This document shows positions 8,493-16,677 of a stretch of DNA of 64,000 bases, piece by piece. The stretch is from Kosakonia sacchari SP1 (GTDB lineage Bacteria > Pseudomonadota > Gammaproteobacteria > Enterobacterales > Enterobacteriaceae). Where the stretch lies: assembly GCF_000300455.3 (NCBI RefSeq), contig NZ_CP007215.2:2294001-2358000 (forward strand). Direction: 5' to 3'. Under the pieces are notes generated by a model. The model saw only the letters and a list, made by a program, of their open reading frames with translations. It ran no database searches and was not told the origin of the DNA. Position 1 is the stretch's first letter; every line of letters starts with the position of its first letter. The translations under genes and the position numbers were made by a program.

Positions 8493-11400
8493 TTATTCTG
8501 CCGCGTTTTTCTCCGCTTTACCTGCCAGCTGAGCCAGGAAGTCGTAGCGTTTTTGCAGGTCGGCTGCGGCATCTTTCCATAGTTGTTCAGCCACCTCCGG
8601 TTGCTGTGCGTTCAGGCGACGGAAGCGCTGCTCATTAAGCAGGGTCTCTGCCAGCGCATCTGACGGCGGCCGCGAGTCCAGCGCCAGTGGCACTTTCCCT
8701 TCATCTTCGCGGCGCGGATCGTAGCGGTACAGCGGCCAGAAGCCGGTCGCGGTGAGCTGGCGCATCTGATCATGGCTCAGCGCAAGGTCATAACCGTGCT
8801 CTTCACAGGGGCTGTAAGCGATAATCAGCGACGGGCCGGGGTAGGCTTCTGCTTCCTGAATGGCTTTCACCGTCTGGTTGAGCTGCGCGCCGAGCGAAAT
8901 TTGCGCGACGTAAACGTGGCCGTACATCATCATGCTGACGCCCAGATCTTTGCGTGCCTTGCGTTTGCCATGCTCGCCGAACTTGGTTACGGCACCCAGC
9001 GGCGTGGCTTTCGAGGCCTGGCCGCCAGTGTTGGAGTAACACTGGGTATCGAGCACCAGAATATTGACGTTCTCGGTCAGGCTCAGCACATGATCGAGCC
9101 CGCCAAAGCCAATATCGTACGCCCAGCCATCGCCGCCAATCAGCCAAATCGATTTTTCGACCAGCGCATCGGCATCGGTCAACAGTTGTTGTGCGCCTTC
9201 TACAGACGCCAGCGCGGTACGCAATTCAGCCACCTGGGCGCGACGTTCTTCCGGGGTCGCTTGCGTATGCAATGCCGCGTTCAGTTCCGCCGGAATATGC
9301 TCCGCAAATTGATTAACCAGCCGCATAACGCGCAGGCGGTGTTGATCCACACTTAAGCGGAACCCAAGCCCGAACTCGGCGTTATCTTCAAACAGCGAGT
9401 TCGCCCACGCCGGCCCGCGCCCGTTTTCATCGGTGGTGTAGGGCGTCGAGGGCAGGTTACCGCCATAAATCGATGAACAACCGGTGGCATTGGCGATCAT
9501 CATCCGGTCGCCATACAGTTGCGTCAGCAGTTTGATATACGGCGTTTCGCCGCAGCCGGAGCAAGCCCCGGAATACTCAAACAGCGGCGTAATGAGCTGT
9601 GAGGTACGAATGTCGATGCGCTCTAGTTTGCTGCGGTCGATCTCCGGCAGGTCGAGGAAGAAGTCGTAATTCACTTTCTCTTCTTCAACGTGTTCAAGAC
9701 GCGACATCATATTGATGGCCTTGATATCCGGGTTCTGGCGATCTTTTGCCGGGCAAACTTCCACGCACAGGTTACAGCCGGTGCAATCTTCCGGCGCGAC
9801 TTGCAGCACATATTTCTGCCCGCGCATATCGCGGGATTTCACATCCAGTGAATGCAGGCTTGACGGCGCGTTTTCCATCGCTTGCGGCGAGACCACTTTG
9901 GCGCGGATCGCCGAATGCGGGCAGGCGGCAACGCAGTGGTTACACTGGGTGCAAAGCTCTTCTTTCCAGATAGGGATCGCTTCGGCGATATTGCGTTTCT
10001 CCCAGCGTGTGGTACCCACCGGCCAGGTACCGTCCGGCGGTAGCGCGGAGACGGGCAATGCATCGCCAAGACCGGCCAGCATGGCCGCCGTCACCGTTTT
10101 CACGAAATCGGGTGCAGAATCAGAGACCACCGGCGGGCGATGGGCGCTTTGCGCATTAACAGCTTCCAGCGGTACTTCAAATAACGATTCGCGGGCCATC
10201 GCCAGCGCCTGCCAGTTTCGCTCCACCAGTTCCTGACCTTTACTGCTGTAACTTTTGGCAATCGCGCCCTGCAATTCCGTCAGCGCGCTATCACCCGGCA
10301 GAATATTGGTGAGATGGAAGAACGCCATCTGCATGACGGTGTTAATGCGGGCGGCAAGCCCGCATTCACGGGCGATTTTCGCGGCGTTAATCACATAGAG
10401 ACGGGCTTTTTTCTGGTTTAGCACCGCCTGCACTTCCTGCGGCAAACGTGACCAGACTTCGTCGGCGCTGTAGGGCGTGTTCAGCAGGAAAATACCGCCC
10501 GGTTTCAGGCGCTCGGCCATCTGGTATTTGTCGATAAACTGCAACTGGTGGCAACCGACGAAATCCGCCTGCGACACCAGATAAGCCGAGTTGATCGGCT
10601 TTTCACTGACGCGCAGGTGCGAGACCGTCAGGCCGCCAGCCTTTTTCGAATCATAAACAAAATAACCCTGCGCATACCACGGTGTGGAGTTACCGATAAT
10701 TTTGATGTTGTTTTTCGTTGCCGAGACGCTACCGTCGCTGCCAAGCCCGTAGAACAGCGCTTCTAATTTGGCATGCGACGGTAGGGTGTTTTCCGGTAAC
10801 GGCAGAGAAAGGTGGGTCACATCGTCGTAAATGCCGACGGTAAAACGCGGTTTGGGTTTCGCCGCACGCAGCTCATTAAAAATGGCCAGCACGCATTCGG
10901 GGCCAAACTCTTTTGACGAAAGGCCGTAACGCCCGCCGATGACGCGCGGCAGGGTTTCCCGCTCGCCGTTATTAAATGCTTCTGCCAGCGCGGTCATCAC
11001 ATCCAGATAAAGTGGTTCGGCCTGGGCGCCGGGTTCTTTAGTGCGATCCAGCACGGCAACGGTTTTCGCGCTTTCCGGTAACACGGACAACAGATGCGCG
11101 GCGCTGAACGGGCGATAGAGACGCACTTTCAGCACGCCGACTTTTTCACCGCGCGTCAGCAGTTCATCGACCACTTCTTCGCAGGTACCAATCGCCGAGC
11201 CCATCAGCACGATCACGCGATCGGCTTGTGGGTGACCATAGTATTCAAAAGGTTTGTACTGCCGCCCGGTGGCGGTGGCGAAATCGTCCATCGCCTGCTC
11301 AACGTGCGCGTACACCGCGTTGTACCACGGGTTGGTCGCTTCGCGAGACTGGAAATAGGTGTCCGGATTGGCAGAAGTACCACGGATCACCGGATGTTCC

Positions 11401-12017
11401 GGGTTGAGCGCGCGGGCACGATGCGCATTAATTTCCGCTTGAGGAAGCAGGTTGCGGATCGTGTCATCCGCCAGCGGCACGATTTTATTGATTTCGTGCG
11501 AGGTACGAAAACCATCAAAGAAATGAATGAATGGCACCCGGCTTTTCAGTGTCGCTATCTGCGAAATAAGCGCGAAATCTTGCGCTTCCTGCACGCTACT
11601 GGCAGCGAGCATCGCACAACCGGTCTGGCGAACCGCCATCACATCGGAGTGATCGCCAAAAATAGAGAGCGCGTGGGTGGCAACGGTGCGTGCGGCAACA
11701 TGCAGAACAAACGGTGTTAATTGACCCGCCAGCTTGTAAAGCGTGGGGATCATCAGCAGCAAACCCTGCGATGAGGTAAACGAGGTTGAAAGCGCACCGG
11801 TCTGTAAAGCGCCGTGCACAGCGGCAATCGCGCCCGCTTCCGACTGCATTTCAACGACGCGCGGCGTGTCGCCCCAGATGTTTTTCAGACCGTTTCCGGC
11901 CCATGCATCTGCCTGTTCAGCCATCGTCGAGCTGGGGGTAATGGGGTATATGGCGATAACTTCACTGGTGCGGAAGGCGACTGAGGCGACCGCGCCATTA
12001 CCGTCAATAGTAATCAT
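8493..12017 (-). CDS. ydbK: Pyruvate:ferredoxin (flavodoxin) oxidoreductase
   Basis: This homodimeric enzyme (also named NifJ) oxidises pyruvate and CoA to acetyl-CoA and CO2 with reduction of flavodoxin or ferredoxin. The ATG at 12017 gives 1,174 residues, as in E. coli YdbK, beginning MITIDGNGAVASVAF. Domains in order are the pyrimidine-binding YPITPSSTMAEQAD, the CoA-binding middle region, two ferredoxin clusters (CTQCNHCVAACP and CTGCNLCVEVCP near 690-760), a further cluster through CSGCGETPY, and the thiamine-diphosphate site GDGWAYDIGFGGLDHVL. It is a single transcription unit with KTSC downstream. Confidence 0.97.
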   Translation of the reverse strand: MITIDGNGAVASVAFRTSEVIAIYPITPSSTMAEQADAWAGNGLKNIWGDTPRVVEMQSEAGAIAAVHGALQTGALSTSFTSSQGLLLMIPTLYKLAGQLTPFVLHVAARTVATHALSIFGDHSDVMAVRQTGCAMLAASSVQEAQDFALISQIATLKSRVPFIHFFDGFRTSHEINKIVPLADDTIRNLLPQAEINAHRARALNPEHPVIRGTSANPDTYFQSREATNPWYNAVYAHVEQAMDDFATATGRQYKPFEYYGHPQADRVIVLMGSAIGTCEEVVDELLTRGEKVGVLKVRLYRPFSAAHLLSVLPESAKTVAVLDRTKEPGAQAEPLYLDVMTALAEAFNNGERETLPRVIGGRYGLSSKEFGPECVLAIFNELRAAKPKPRFTVGIYDDVTHLSLPLPENTLPSHAKLEALFYGLGSDGSVSATKNNIKIIGNSTPWYAQGYFVYDSKKAGGLTVSHLRVSEKPINSAYLVSQADFVGCHQLQFIDKYQMAERLKPGGIFLLNTPYSADEVWSRLPQEVQAVLNQKKARLYVINAAKIARECGLAARINTVMQMAFFHLTNILPGDSALTELQGAIAKSYSSKGQELVERNWQALAMARESLFEVPLEAVNAQSAHRPPVVSDSAPDFVKTVTAAMLAGLGDALPVSALPPDGTWPVGTTRWEKRNIAEAIPIWKEELCTQCNHCVAACPHSAIRAKVVSPQAMENAPSSLHSLDVKSRDMRGQKYVLQVAPEDCTGCNLCVEVCPAKDRQNPDIKAINMMSRLEHVEEEKVNYDFFLDLPEIDRSKLERIDIRTSQLITPLFEYSGACSGCGETPYIKLLTQLYGDRMMIANATGCSSIYGGNLPSTPYTTDENGRGPAWANSLFEDNAEFGLGFRLSVDQHRLRVMRLVNQFAEHIPAELNAALHTQATPEERRAQVAELRTALASVEGAQQLLTDADALVEKSIWLIGGDGWAYDIGFGGLDHVLSLTENVNILVLDTQCYSNTGGQASKATPLGAVTKFGEHGKRKARKDLGVSMMMYGHVYVAQISLGAQLNQTVKAIQEAEAYPGPSLIIAYSPCEEHGYDLALSHDQMRQLTATGFWPLYRYDPRREDEGKVPLALDSRPPSDALAETLLNEQRFRRLNAQQPEVAEQLWKDAAADLQKRYDFLAQLAGKAEKNAAE

Positions 12018-12255
12018 ATGGCACCCTTGCATTGCTCAATAGAAAGGAACTTGTGAAACGGCGACAAGCCCTGTAGTTATCTCCTTATTTTAGCAAACCA
12101 ACGTGCGCGCAATTTTCGCTTTTGTGTCCTGAGGTATAACTGGAATCAATGAATTGCCATTTAAACCGCGCCAGGAAAACGGCATTATTGCGCGGGGGCG
12201 AACGTTTTCTGTTACGTTGCTGGATGAAACAGGCTCAGCAACCGAGAAGATGGAC

Positions 12256-12546
12256 ATGAGCGGTCGGGCTGAACGCTGTCCCTGCTATGGACGTGAAACG
12301 ATTGCCAAAAAAGGCCAGTGGGAGATTTGCCCCGTTTGCCGCCGGGAAGATGATCCTGTCCAGAAGAGTGTCCCCGACTTTGCTGGTGGCGCGAACGCGC
12401 GCACGCTTAATGAGGAAAAAAAGCGTACCGTGGCAAAATTACCGAATAAGGGTGTGATGGGCCGCTCAATAATAGAGCAAGAGCGTTATCTGAATGGTAT
12501 TTATACTCAACTCATGCTGCCTGAACTGCTTGTGAACAGGTTATAA
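12256..12546 (+). CDS. CPCC-family cysteine-rich (zinc-ribbon-like) protein
   Basis: About 96 residues. The pattern CPCYGRETIAKKG then WEICPVCRREDDPVQ and GGANARTLNEEKK matches the CPCC domain, normally CPCC-G-x-T with ICP-V-CFWEDD. The second cysteine pair shows one substitution: the CPCC core reads CPCY. The ATG at 12256 has GAGAAG six bases upstream; 12250 is possible, and the frame is open to a TTG at 12154. Function is unknown. The family is common in accessory regions and often close to toxin-immunity genes, but no such partner is visible here. Confidence 0.65.
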   Translation: MSGRAERCPCYGRETIAKKGQWEICPVCRREDDPVQKSVPDFAGGANARTLNEEKKRTVAKLPNKGVMGRSIIEQERYLNGIYTQLMLPELLVNRL

Positions 12547-12642
12547 AACTTAAGATAGGTAGACGCCTGAACGTGGGTTTTTAACGGTTAGAATTTACCG
12601 CCACAGCCAATCTTAAGGTGGGGTCGTTACGGGAAATATGTC

Positions 12643-14160
12643 ATGAAAAAAGAGCGCCTTGCTGCGGCAATTTTTATCACGGTGGTTTTCTTTGCAATAT
12701 CTATTACGTTAGTTGCTCAAATAATAAGTACGAGAACGCATACGCTTAACGATCTTAATACCAATATCTCCAACTTAAGCCATACCCTGGATACCTATTC
12801 CGAGGGGATTATTCGCCAAAGTGAGATGTTGATAAAAAACATTTCTGACATAACCGAAATTTACGGTATGGACTCTGAGCAACAAGCTAATCTTAAACGG
12901 ATATTATCAGAACAGGATCAGCTGCTTATACAGCTCAACAATATCGTGATTTATGATGCAAGAGGCGACAAAGTCATCTCCTTGCGAGATGGCTCTTCTG
13001 TCAACAGTAATGGTGCTGACCGATCTTTTTTTATCTACCATCGCAACAACCCGTCAAGAAACGTTTTTATTGGCCCGCCGGTAGTGAGCAGGACCAATGG
13101 GCAATGGGTATTAACCGTCAGCCGCAGGCTGGAAGATAGCGAGGGGCTATTTAATGGCGTTGCGGTATTGACGCTCAATATTGCCAATTTCCTGCAAACC
13201 TACGGCAAGCTCGATATAGGAAAAGAGGGTACCATTGCGTTAACAAGCGGCACGGGCACCTTATTAATTCGTTACCCTTTTGATGCGAAATTTATTGGCC
13301 GCGAACTTTCAGATTCGCCACTCTTTACGGTTTACCTGAAAAAGAGCAACGCAGGGATCGCAACGTCCGTTTCGCGCTTTGATAAAATTGAACGCATCTA
13401 TTCCTTCCAGAAAAATAAACGCTATGGGTTAGTGACCACCGTGGCCGTCAGTATGGATGAAGCTATGGCTTCGTGGCGCCGTCAGGCGGAAATACTTGCC
13501 ATTGTTATTCTCTTCCTTATGGGCTGCGTTGTATTTTCCAGTTTTTTCCTTATCAAAGAGGTTCGCCGCCGTATCCGCATCAATAAAGAGATCTCGGAGG
13601 CGAAAGCGTCTCTGGCGTCCGAGAACGCAGAGTTGCAAGTTATCGCCACGGAAGATGCGTTAACCGGGCTTGCGAATCGGCGCAAATTCGATGAGGCTTT
13701 AGTGGCCGAAGTAGCGAAATGTGCCAGTAACAAACAGCAGATTGCACTGCTATTAATTGATGTCGATTACTTTAAAAAATATAACGACAATTACGGGCAT
13801 ATCGCCGGTGACGGCTGTTTACAAGCTGTCGCTGAAAATTTGAAAAAGACCATTAACGAAACCCCTTATCTGGCTGCCAGATATGGTGGAGAAGAATTTG
13901 TGGTTATTCTGCCTGAAACGGATGCGGACTCCGCTAAGCATATTGCCAGTCAGATAGGCCTTAATATTAAGCTTGAGAATATTCCTCACCTGCAAAGCCC
14001 GCTTGGCGTCGTGAGTGTGAGTATTGGTGTTGCCGCCGGGTCTGCCGCCGCACTAAAGGGTAACGAAGCGACACTCATCGAATTCGCGGATGAGGCGCTT
14101 TACGCGGCGAAATCGTCAGGGCGCGACCGTGTTGTTATCTCACAACGTGAAATAACGTAA
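12643..14160 (+). CDS. Membrane diguanylate cyclase with a Cache sensor
   Basis: The protein has 505 residues. An N-terminal membrane helix covers about 7-27 (LAAAIFITVVFFAISITLV), followed by a periplasmic Cache-type sensor of about 230 residues, a second helix at about 284-306 (AILAIVILFLMGCVVFSSFFL), a coiled linker and a GGDEF domain. The active-site loop reads ARYGGEEF near residue 415 and DALTGLANRRKFDEAL marks the domain start. All metal and GTP residues look intact, so it should make cyclic di-GMP. The usual inhibitory I-site R-x-x-D just before GGEEF is absent (NETP), which predicts weaker product inhibition. Confidence 0.88.
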   Translation: MKKERLAAAIFITVVFFAISITLVAQIISTRTHTLNDLNTNISNLSHTLDTYSEGIIRQSEMLIKNISDITEIYGMDSEQQANLKRILSEQDQLLIQLNNIVIYDARGDKVISLRDGSSVNSNGADRSFFIYHRNNPSRNVFIGPPVVSRTNGQWVLTVSRRLEDSEGLFNGVAVLTLNIANFLQTYGKLDIGKEGTIALTSGTGTLLIRYPFDAKFIGRELSDSPLFTVYLKKSNAGIATSVSRFDKIERIYSFQKNKRYGLVTTVAVSMDEAMASWRRQAEILAIVILFLMGCVVFSSFFLIKEVRRRIRINKEISEAKASLASENAELQVIATEDALTGLANRRKFDEALVAEVAKCASNKQQIALLLIDVDYFKKYNDNYGHIAGDGCLQAVAENLKKTINETPYLAARYGGEEFVVILPETDADSAKHIASQIGLNIKLENIPHLQSPLGVVSVSIGVAAGSAAALKGNEATLIEFADEALYAAKSSGRDRVVISQREIT

Positions 14161-14417
14161 GGTGAGTACAATGTTGCCGCACTTGCCAACGTCGCCTGTT
14201 GAGCCCCCTTGAAATCCGCCACGGGTTCTGAGTTGGCATACCCGATGAATCCCCGTTTGCGATGAATTGTGTTCACCCGCCCAAAAAACCGCAAAAAAGT
14301 GTTTCGAATTCACATAAAGATGCTTTTCAGCTCTCGACGTATTGCGCCTGGCTGCCTATGATGCTTGGGTTTCGCTTTTTTTAATTATCCTGAGGACACA
14401 GGGGCAGGGGGAGAGAA

Positions 14418-14684
14418 ATGCGCGCAGCGTTTTTAGTAGGATGTGCCGCTTTATTATTATCGGCATGCAGCAGTGAACCCGTTCAACAAGCGACCGCAGC
14501 ACATGTTGCGCCAGGGCTTAAAGCCGCGATGTCAAGTGGTGGTCAGGCGAATTGCGCGATGATTGGTGGTTCGTTGTCAGTTGCCCGGCAACTCGATGGC
14601 TCAATGGTGGGAATGTGCGCTTTGCCAAATGGCAAACGCTGCAGTGAACAGTCGCTTGCCACCGGAAGCTGCGGCAGTTACTGA
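14418..14684 (+). CDS. ydbJ: DUF333 lipoprotein YdbJ
   Basis: The 88-residue lipoprotein has signal peptide MRAAFLVGCAALLLSAC with the lipobox LSAC (Cys17 is the lipidated residue). The DUF333 core includes ANCAMIGGSLSVARQLDG and LPNGKRCSEQSL. It is nearly identical to E. coli YdbJ and in the same position before hslJ. Function is unknown. Its stop overlaps the stop of convergent hslJ by a few bases. Confidence 0.93.
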   Translation: MRAAFLVGCAALLLSACSSEPVQQATAAHVAPGLKAAMSSGGQANCAMIGGSLSVARQLDGSMVGMCALPNGKRCSEQSLATGSCGSY

Positions 14685-15100
14685 GCGTTCGCCGCGCGCG
14701 TGTAAATCAGGGTTTGCGTCGCCGTCGCCAGCGTCAGCTGGTTGTCAGTAAGATCAACCTGTGCCCCTTCGCTGAGCATCGCATTAATGGTGTGATCCAG
14801 TTCGTTACGCTGCTGGTCAGGGCAGAGCATCATGGTCATGCCCATCTGTTTGACGGTCAATTTGCCTTCAGAGAGTTTTCCCTGGCCCATAAAGCCGTTG
14901 CACATTTTGCCGGACACGCGCAGGTCTTTATCAAAACGGATTTCCGGCGCCGGGCCATTACCCTGCACGGCCTGACCGTTTACAGTGGTCAGCACAAAAC
15001 GTTGGTCTGCCAGTTGCTGTGGCTTCAATGTGTCGGTGCGGGAACTCACGCAGCCAGAAAGCGCTACGCTCAACGCAACCAAAGTCATAATTTTCTTCAT
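14678..15100 (-). CDS. hslJ: Heat-inducible lipoprotein HslJ
   Basis: The 140-residue lipoprotein starts at the ATG at 15100 behind AGGACGAG. Its signal peptide MKKIMTLVALSVALSGC ends in lipobox LSGC. The META-domain body contains LTTVNGQAV, SGKMCNGFMGQGKLS and MTMMLCPDQQRNELDHTI. HslJ is a heat-shock outer-membrane lipoprotein linked to novobiocin resistance in E. coli. Length and order beside ldhA match E. coli. Confidence 0.93.
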   Translation of the reverse strand: MKKIMTLVALSVALSGCVSSRTDTLKPQQLADQRFVLTTVNGQAVQGNGPAPEIRFDKDLRVSGKMCNGFMGQGKLSEGKLTVKQMGMTMMLCPDQQRNELDHTINAMLSEGAQVDLTDNQLTLATATQTLIYTRAANAQ

Positions 15101-15211
15101 CTCGTCCTCTAAGGGGTTATCCATTACGTGGGGGATTCTAACAGGCTAAGCCTGGGCGTCATCGGGGTTTGTCCGAAAGGGTTCCCGTGCAGGCAGGGGA
15201 ACCCCGGACAA

Positions 15212-16201
15212 TCAGGCCAGCGCGTTCGGGCAGGTTTCGCCGTCGCGTAACTGGCGCAGGTTTTCCAGCGTTGTTTCGGAAATGCTAATCAACGCCTCGG
15301 CCGTCAGGAATGCCTGGTGGCCGGTAAACAGCACGTTGTGGCAGGCTGATAAGCGACGGAACACGTCGTCCTGAATAACATCGTTGGATTTATCTTCAAA
15401 GAACAGATCGCGTTCGTTTTCATACACATCCATTCCCAGCGCACCAATCTTTTGCGTTTTCAGCGCTTCTATGGCGGCTTGTGAATCCACTAATCCGCCA
15501 CGGCTAGTATTGATGATCATCACGCCATCTTTCATCTGAGCAAAGGCGTCGCGGTTAAGCAGGTGGAAGTTTTCTGGCGTGAGCGGGCAGTGCAGGGAGA
15601 TAACATCCGCCTGCGAAAACAGCGTCGGCAGATCAACATACTCCACACCAAGTTCCAGCGCCGCTGCGCTCGGATACGGGTCGAACGCCAGCAGACGCAT
15701 GCCAAACCCTTTCAGAATACGCAGGGCGGCAACGCCAATTTTACCGGTGCCGATCACGCCCGCCGTTTTACCGTACATGGTAAAGCCGGTCAGCCCTTCC
15801 AGGGAAAAGTTAGCATCGCGGGTACGTTGATACGCGCGGTGAATGCGGCGGTTGAGTGTCATCATCATGCCAATCGCATGTTCCGCCACCGCTTCCGGTG
15901 AGTAGGCCGGAACACGCACGACCTGCAAACCCAGCTCTTTTGCTGCGTCGAGATCAACATTGTTGAACCCGGCACAGCGCAGGGCGATAAACTTCACGCC
16001 GAGCTTTTTCAGCTCTTCCAGCACCGGGCGGCTGCCATCGTCGTTAACAAAAATGCAGACCCCATCACAGCCATTCGCGGTTTTGGCAGTCTTTTCGGTT
16101 AACAGAAAGTCGAAAAATTCAAGATCATAGCCATATTTCTCGTTTACCTGCTGCAAATACTTTTTATCGTATTGCTTTGTGCTGTATATCGCGAGTTTCA
16201 T
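15212..16201 (-). CDS. ldhA: Fermentative D-lactate dehydrogenase
   Basis: LdhA reduces pyruvate to D-lactate with NADH during fermentation. The 329 residues equal the E. coli enzyme and the sequence is closely similar. The Rossmann motif GVIGTGKIG is near residue 146-154. The catalytic Arg lies in NTSRGGLVD (near 232-240), the Glu in NERDLFFED, and the His in GHQAFLT near 296. It is a monocistronic unit. Confidence 0.97.
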   Translation of the reverse strand: MKLAIYSTKQYDKKYLQQVNEKYGYDLEFFDFLLTEKTAKTANGCDGVCIFVNDDGSRPVLEELKKLGVKFIALRCAGFNNVDLDAAKELGLQVVRVPAYSPEAVAEHAIGMMMTLNRRIHRAYQRTRDANFSLEGLTGFTMYGKTAGVIGTGKIGVAALRILKGFGMRLLAFDPYPSAAALELGVEYVDLPTLFSQADVISLHCPLTPENFHLLNRDAFAQMKDGVMIINTSRGGLVDSQAAIEALKTQKIGALGMDVYENERDLFFEDKSNDVIQDDVFRRLSACHNVLFTGHQAFLTAEALISISETTLENLRQLRDGETCPNALA

Positions 16202-16320
16202 AAGACTTTCTCCAATAGTTTTCTACCCACATTATCACGTTTTAAAATTATTATGTAAACGTTCAAATTTTATTGACAACCATGGGCGCGGTGAATGTAT
16301 CCAGTTCAGTATATCCGCTG

Positions 16321-16506
16321 CTAGCGCAATTGTTTCAACGAGCCAATGGCGCCCCAGTTGATCGCCAGGGCGGTGAATACGCCGATAAGCCATGGAATTT
16401 TGGAATCGTGAAAGTAGTTAGCGCTGAGATAATCGCTGAAGGTAAAGCAGGTAAAAACGGTTGTGCCGATAAACCAGCCGCGAATTAAAGAGCCTTTGGT
16501 GAACAT
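16321..16506 (-). CDS. Possible small membrane protein
   Basis: This 61-residue frame codes two short hydrophobic stretches (GWFIGTTVFTCFTF and WLIGVFTALAINWGAIG), as in a two-helix inner-membrane protein. GGATTC lies upstream of the ATG but the ribosome site is weak. I do not recognise a family. Its location between ldhA and ydbH has no E. coli counterpart that I can name. Confidence 0.4.
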   Translation of the reverse strand: MFTKGSLIRGWFIGTTVFTCFTFSDYLSANYFHDSKIPWLIGVFTALAINWGAIGSLKQLR

Positions 16507-16677
16507 AAGCTGAATCCATAAATTAATGATATTAAAACACTATTCTCTGTAACTACTGAAAATGCAATCGCCAGACTATGATTAAAATGGCTCGCGCCTT
16601 CAAAGGGGCGGCCAAACATGCCACAATAACCACCAGAATCGGCTTAATCACATGCAAAATCAGGATATTAGCTACCC

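Noticed and set aside
11094..11720. Open frame of 208 codons on the plus strand
   Set aside because: Antisense to ydbK, whose domains cover the region.
14161..14417. Possible small gene on the minus strand between the cyclase and ydbJ
   Set aside because: The frame runs into the cyclase gene, has no ribosome site and no family resemblance.
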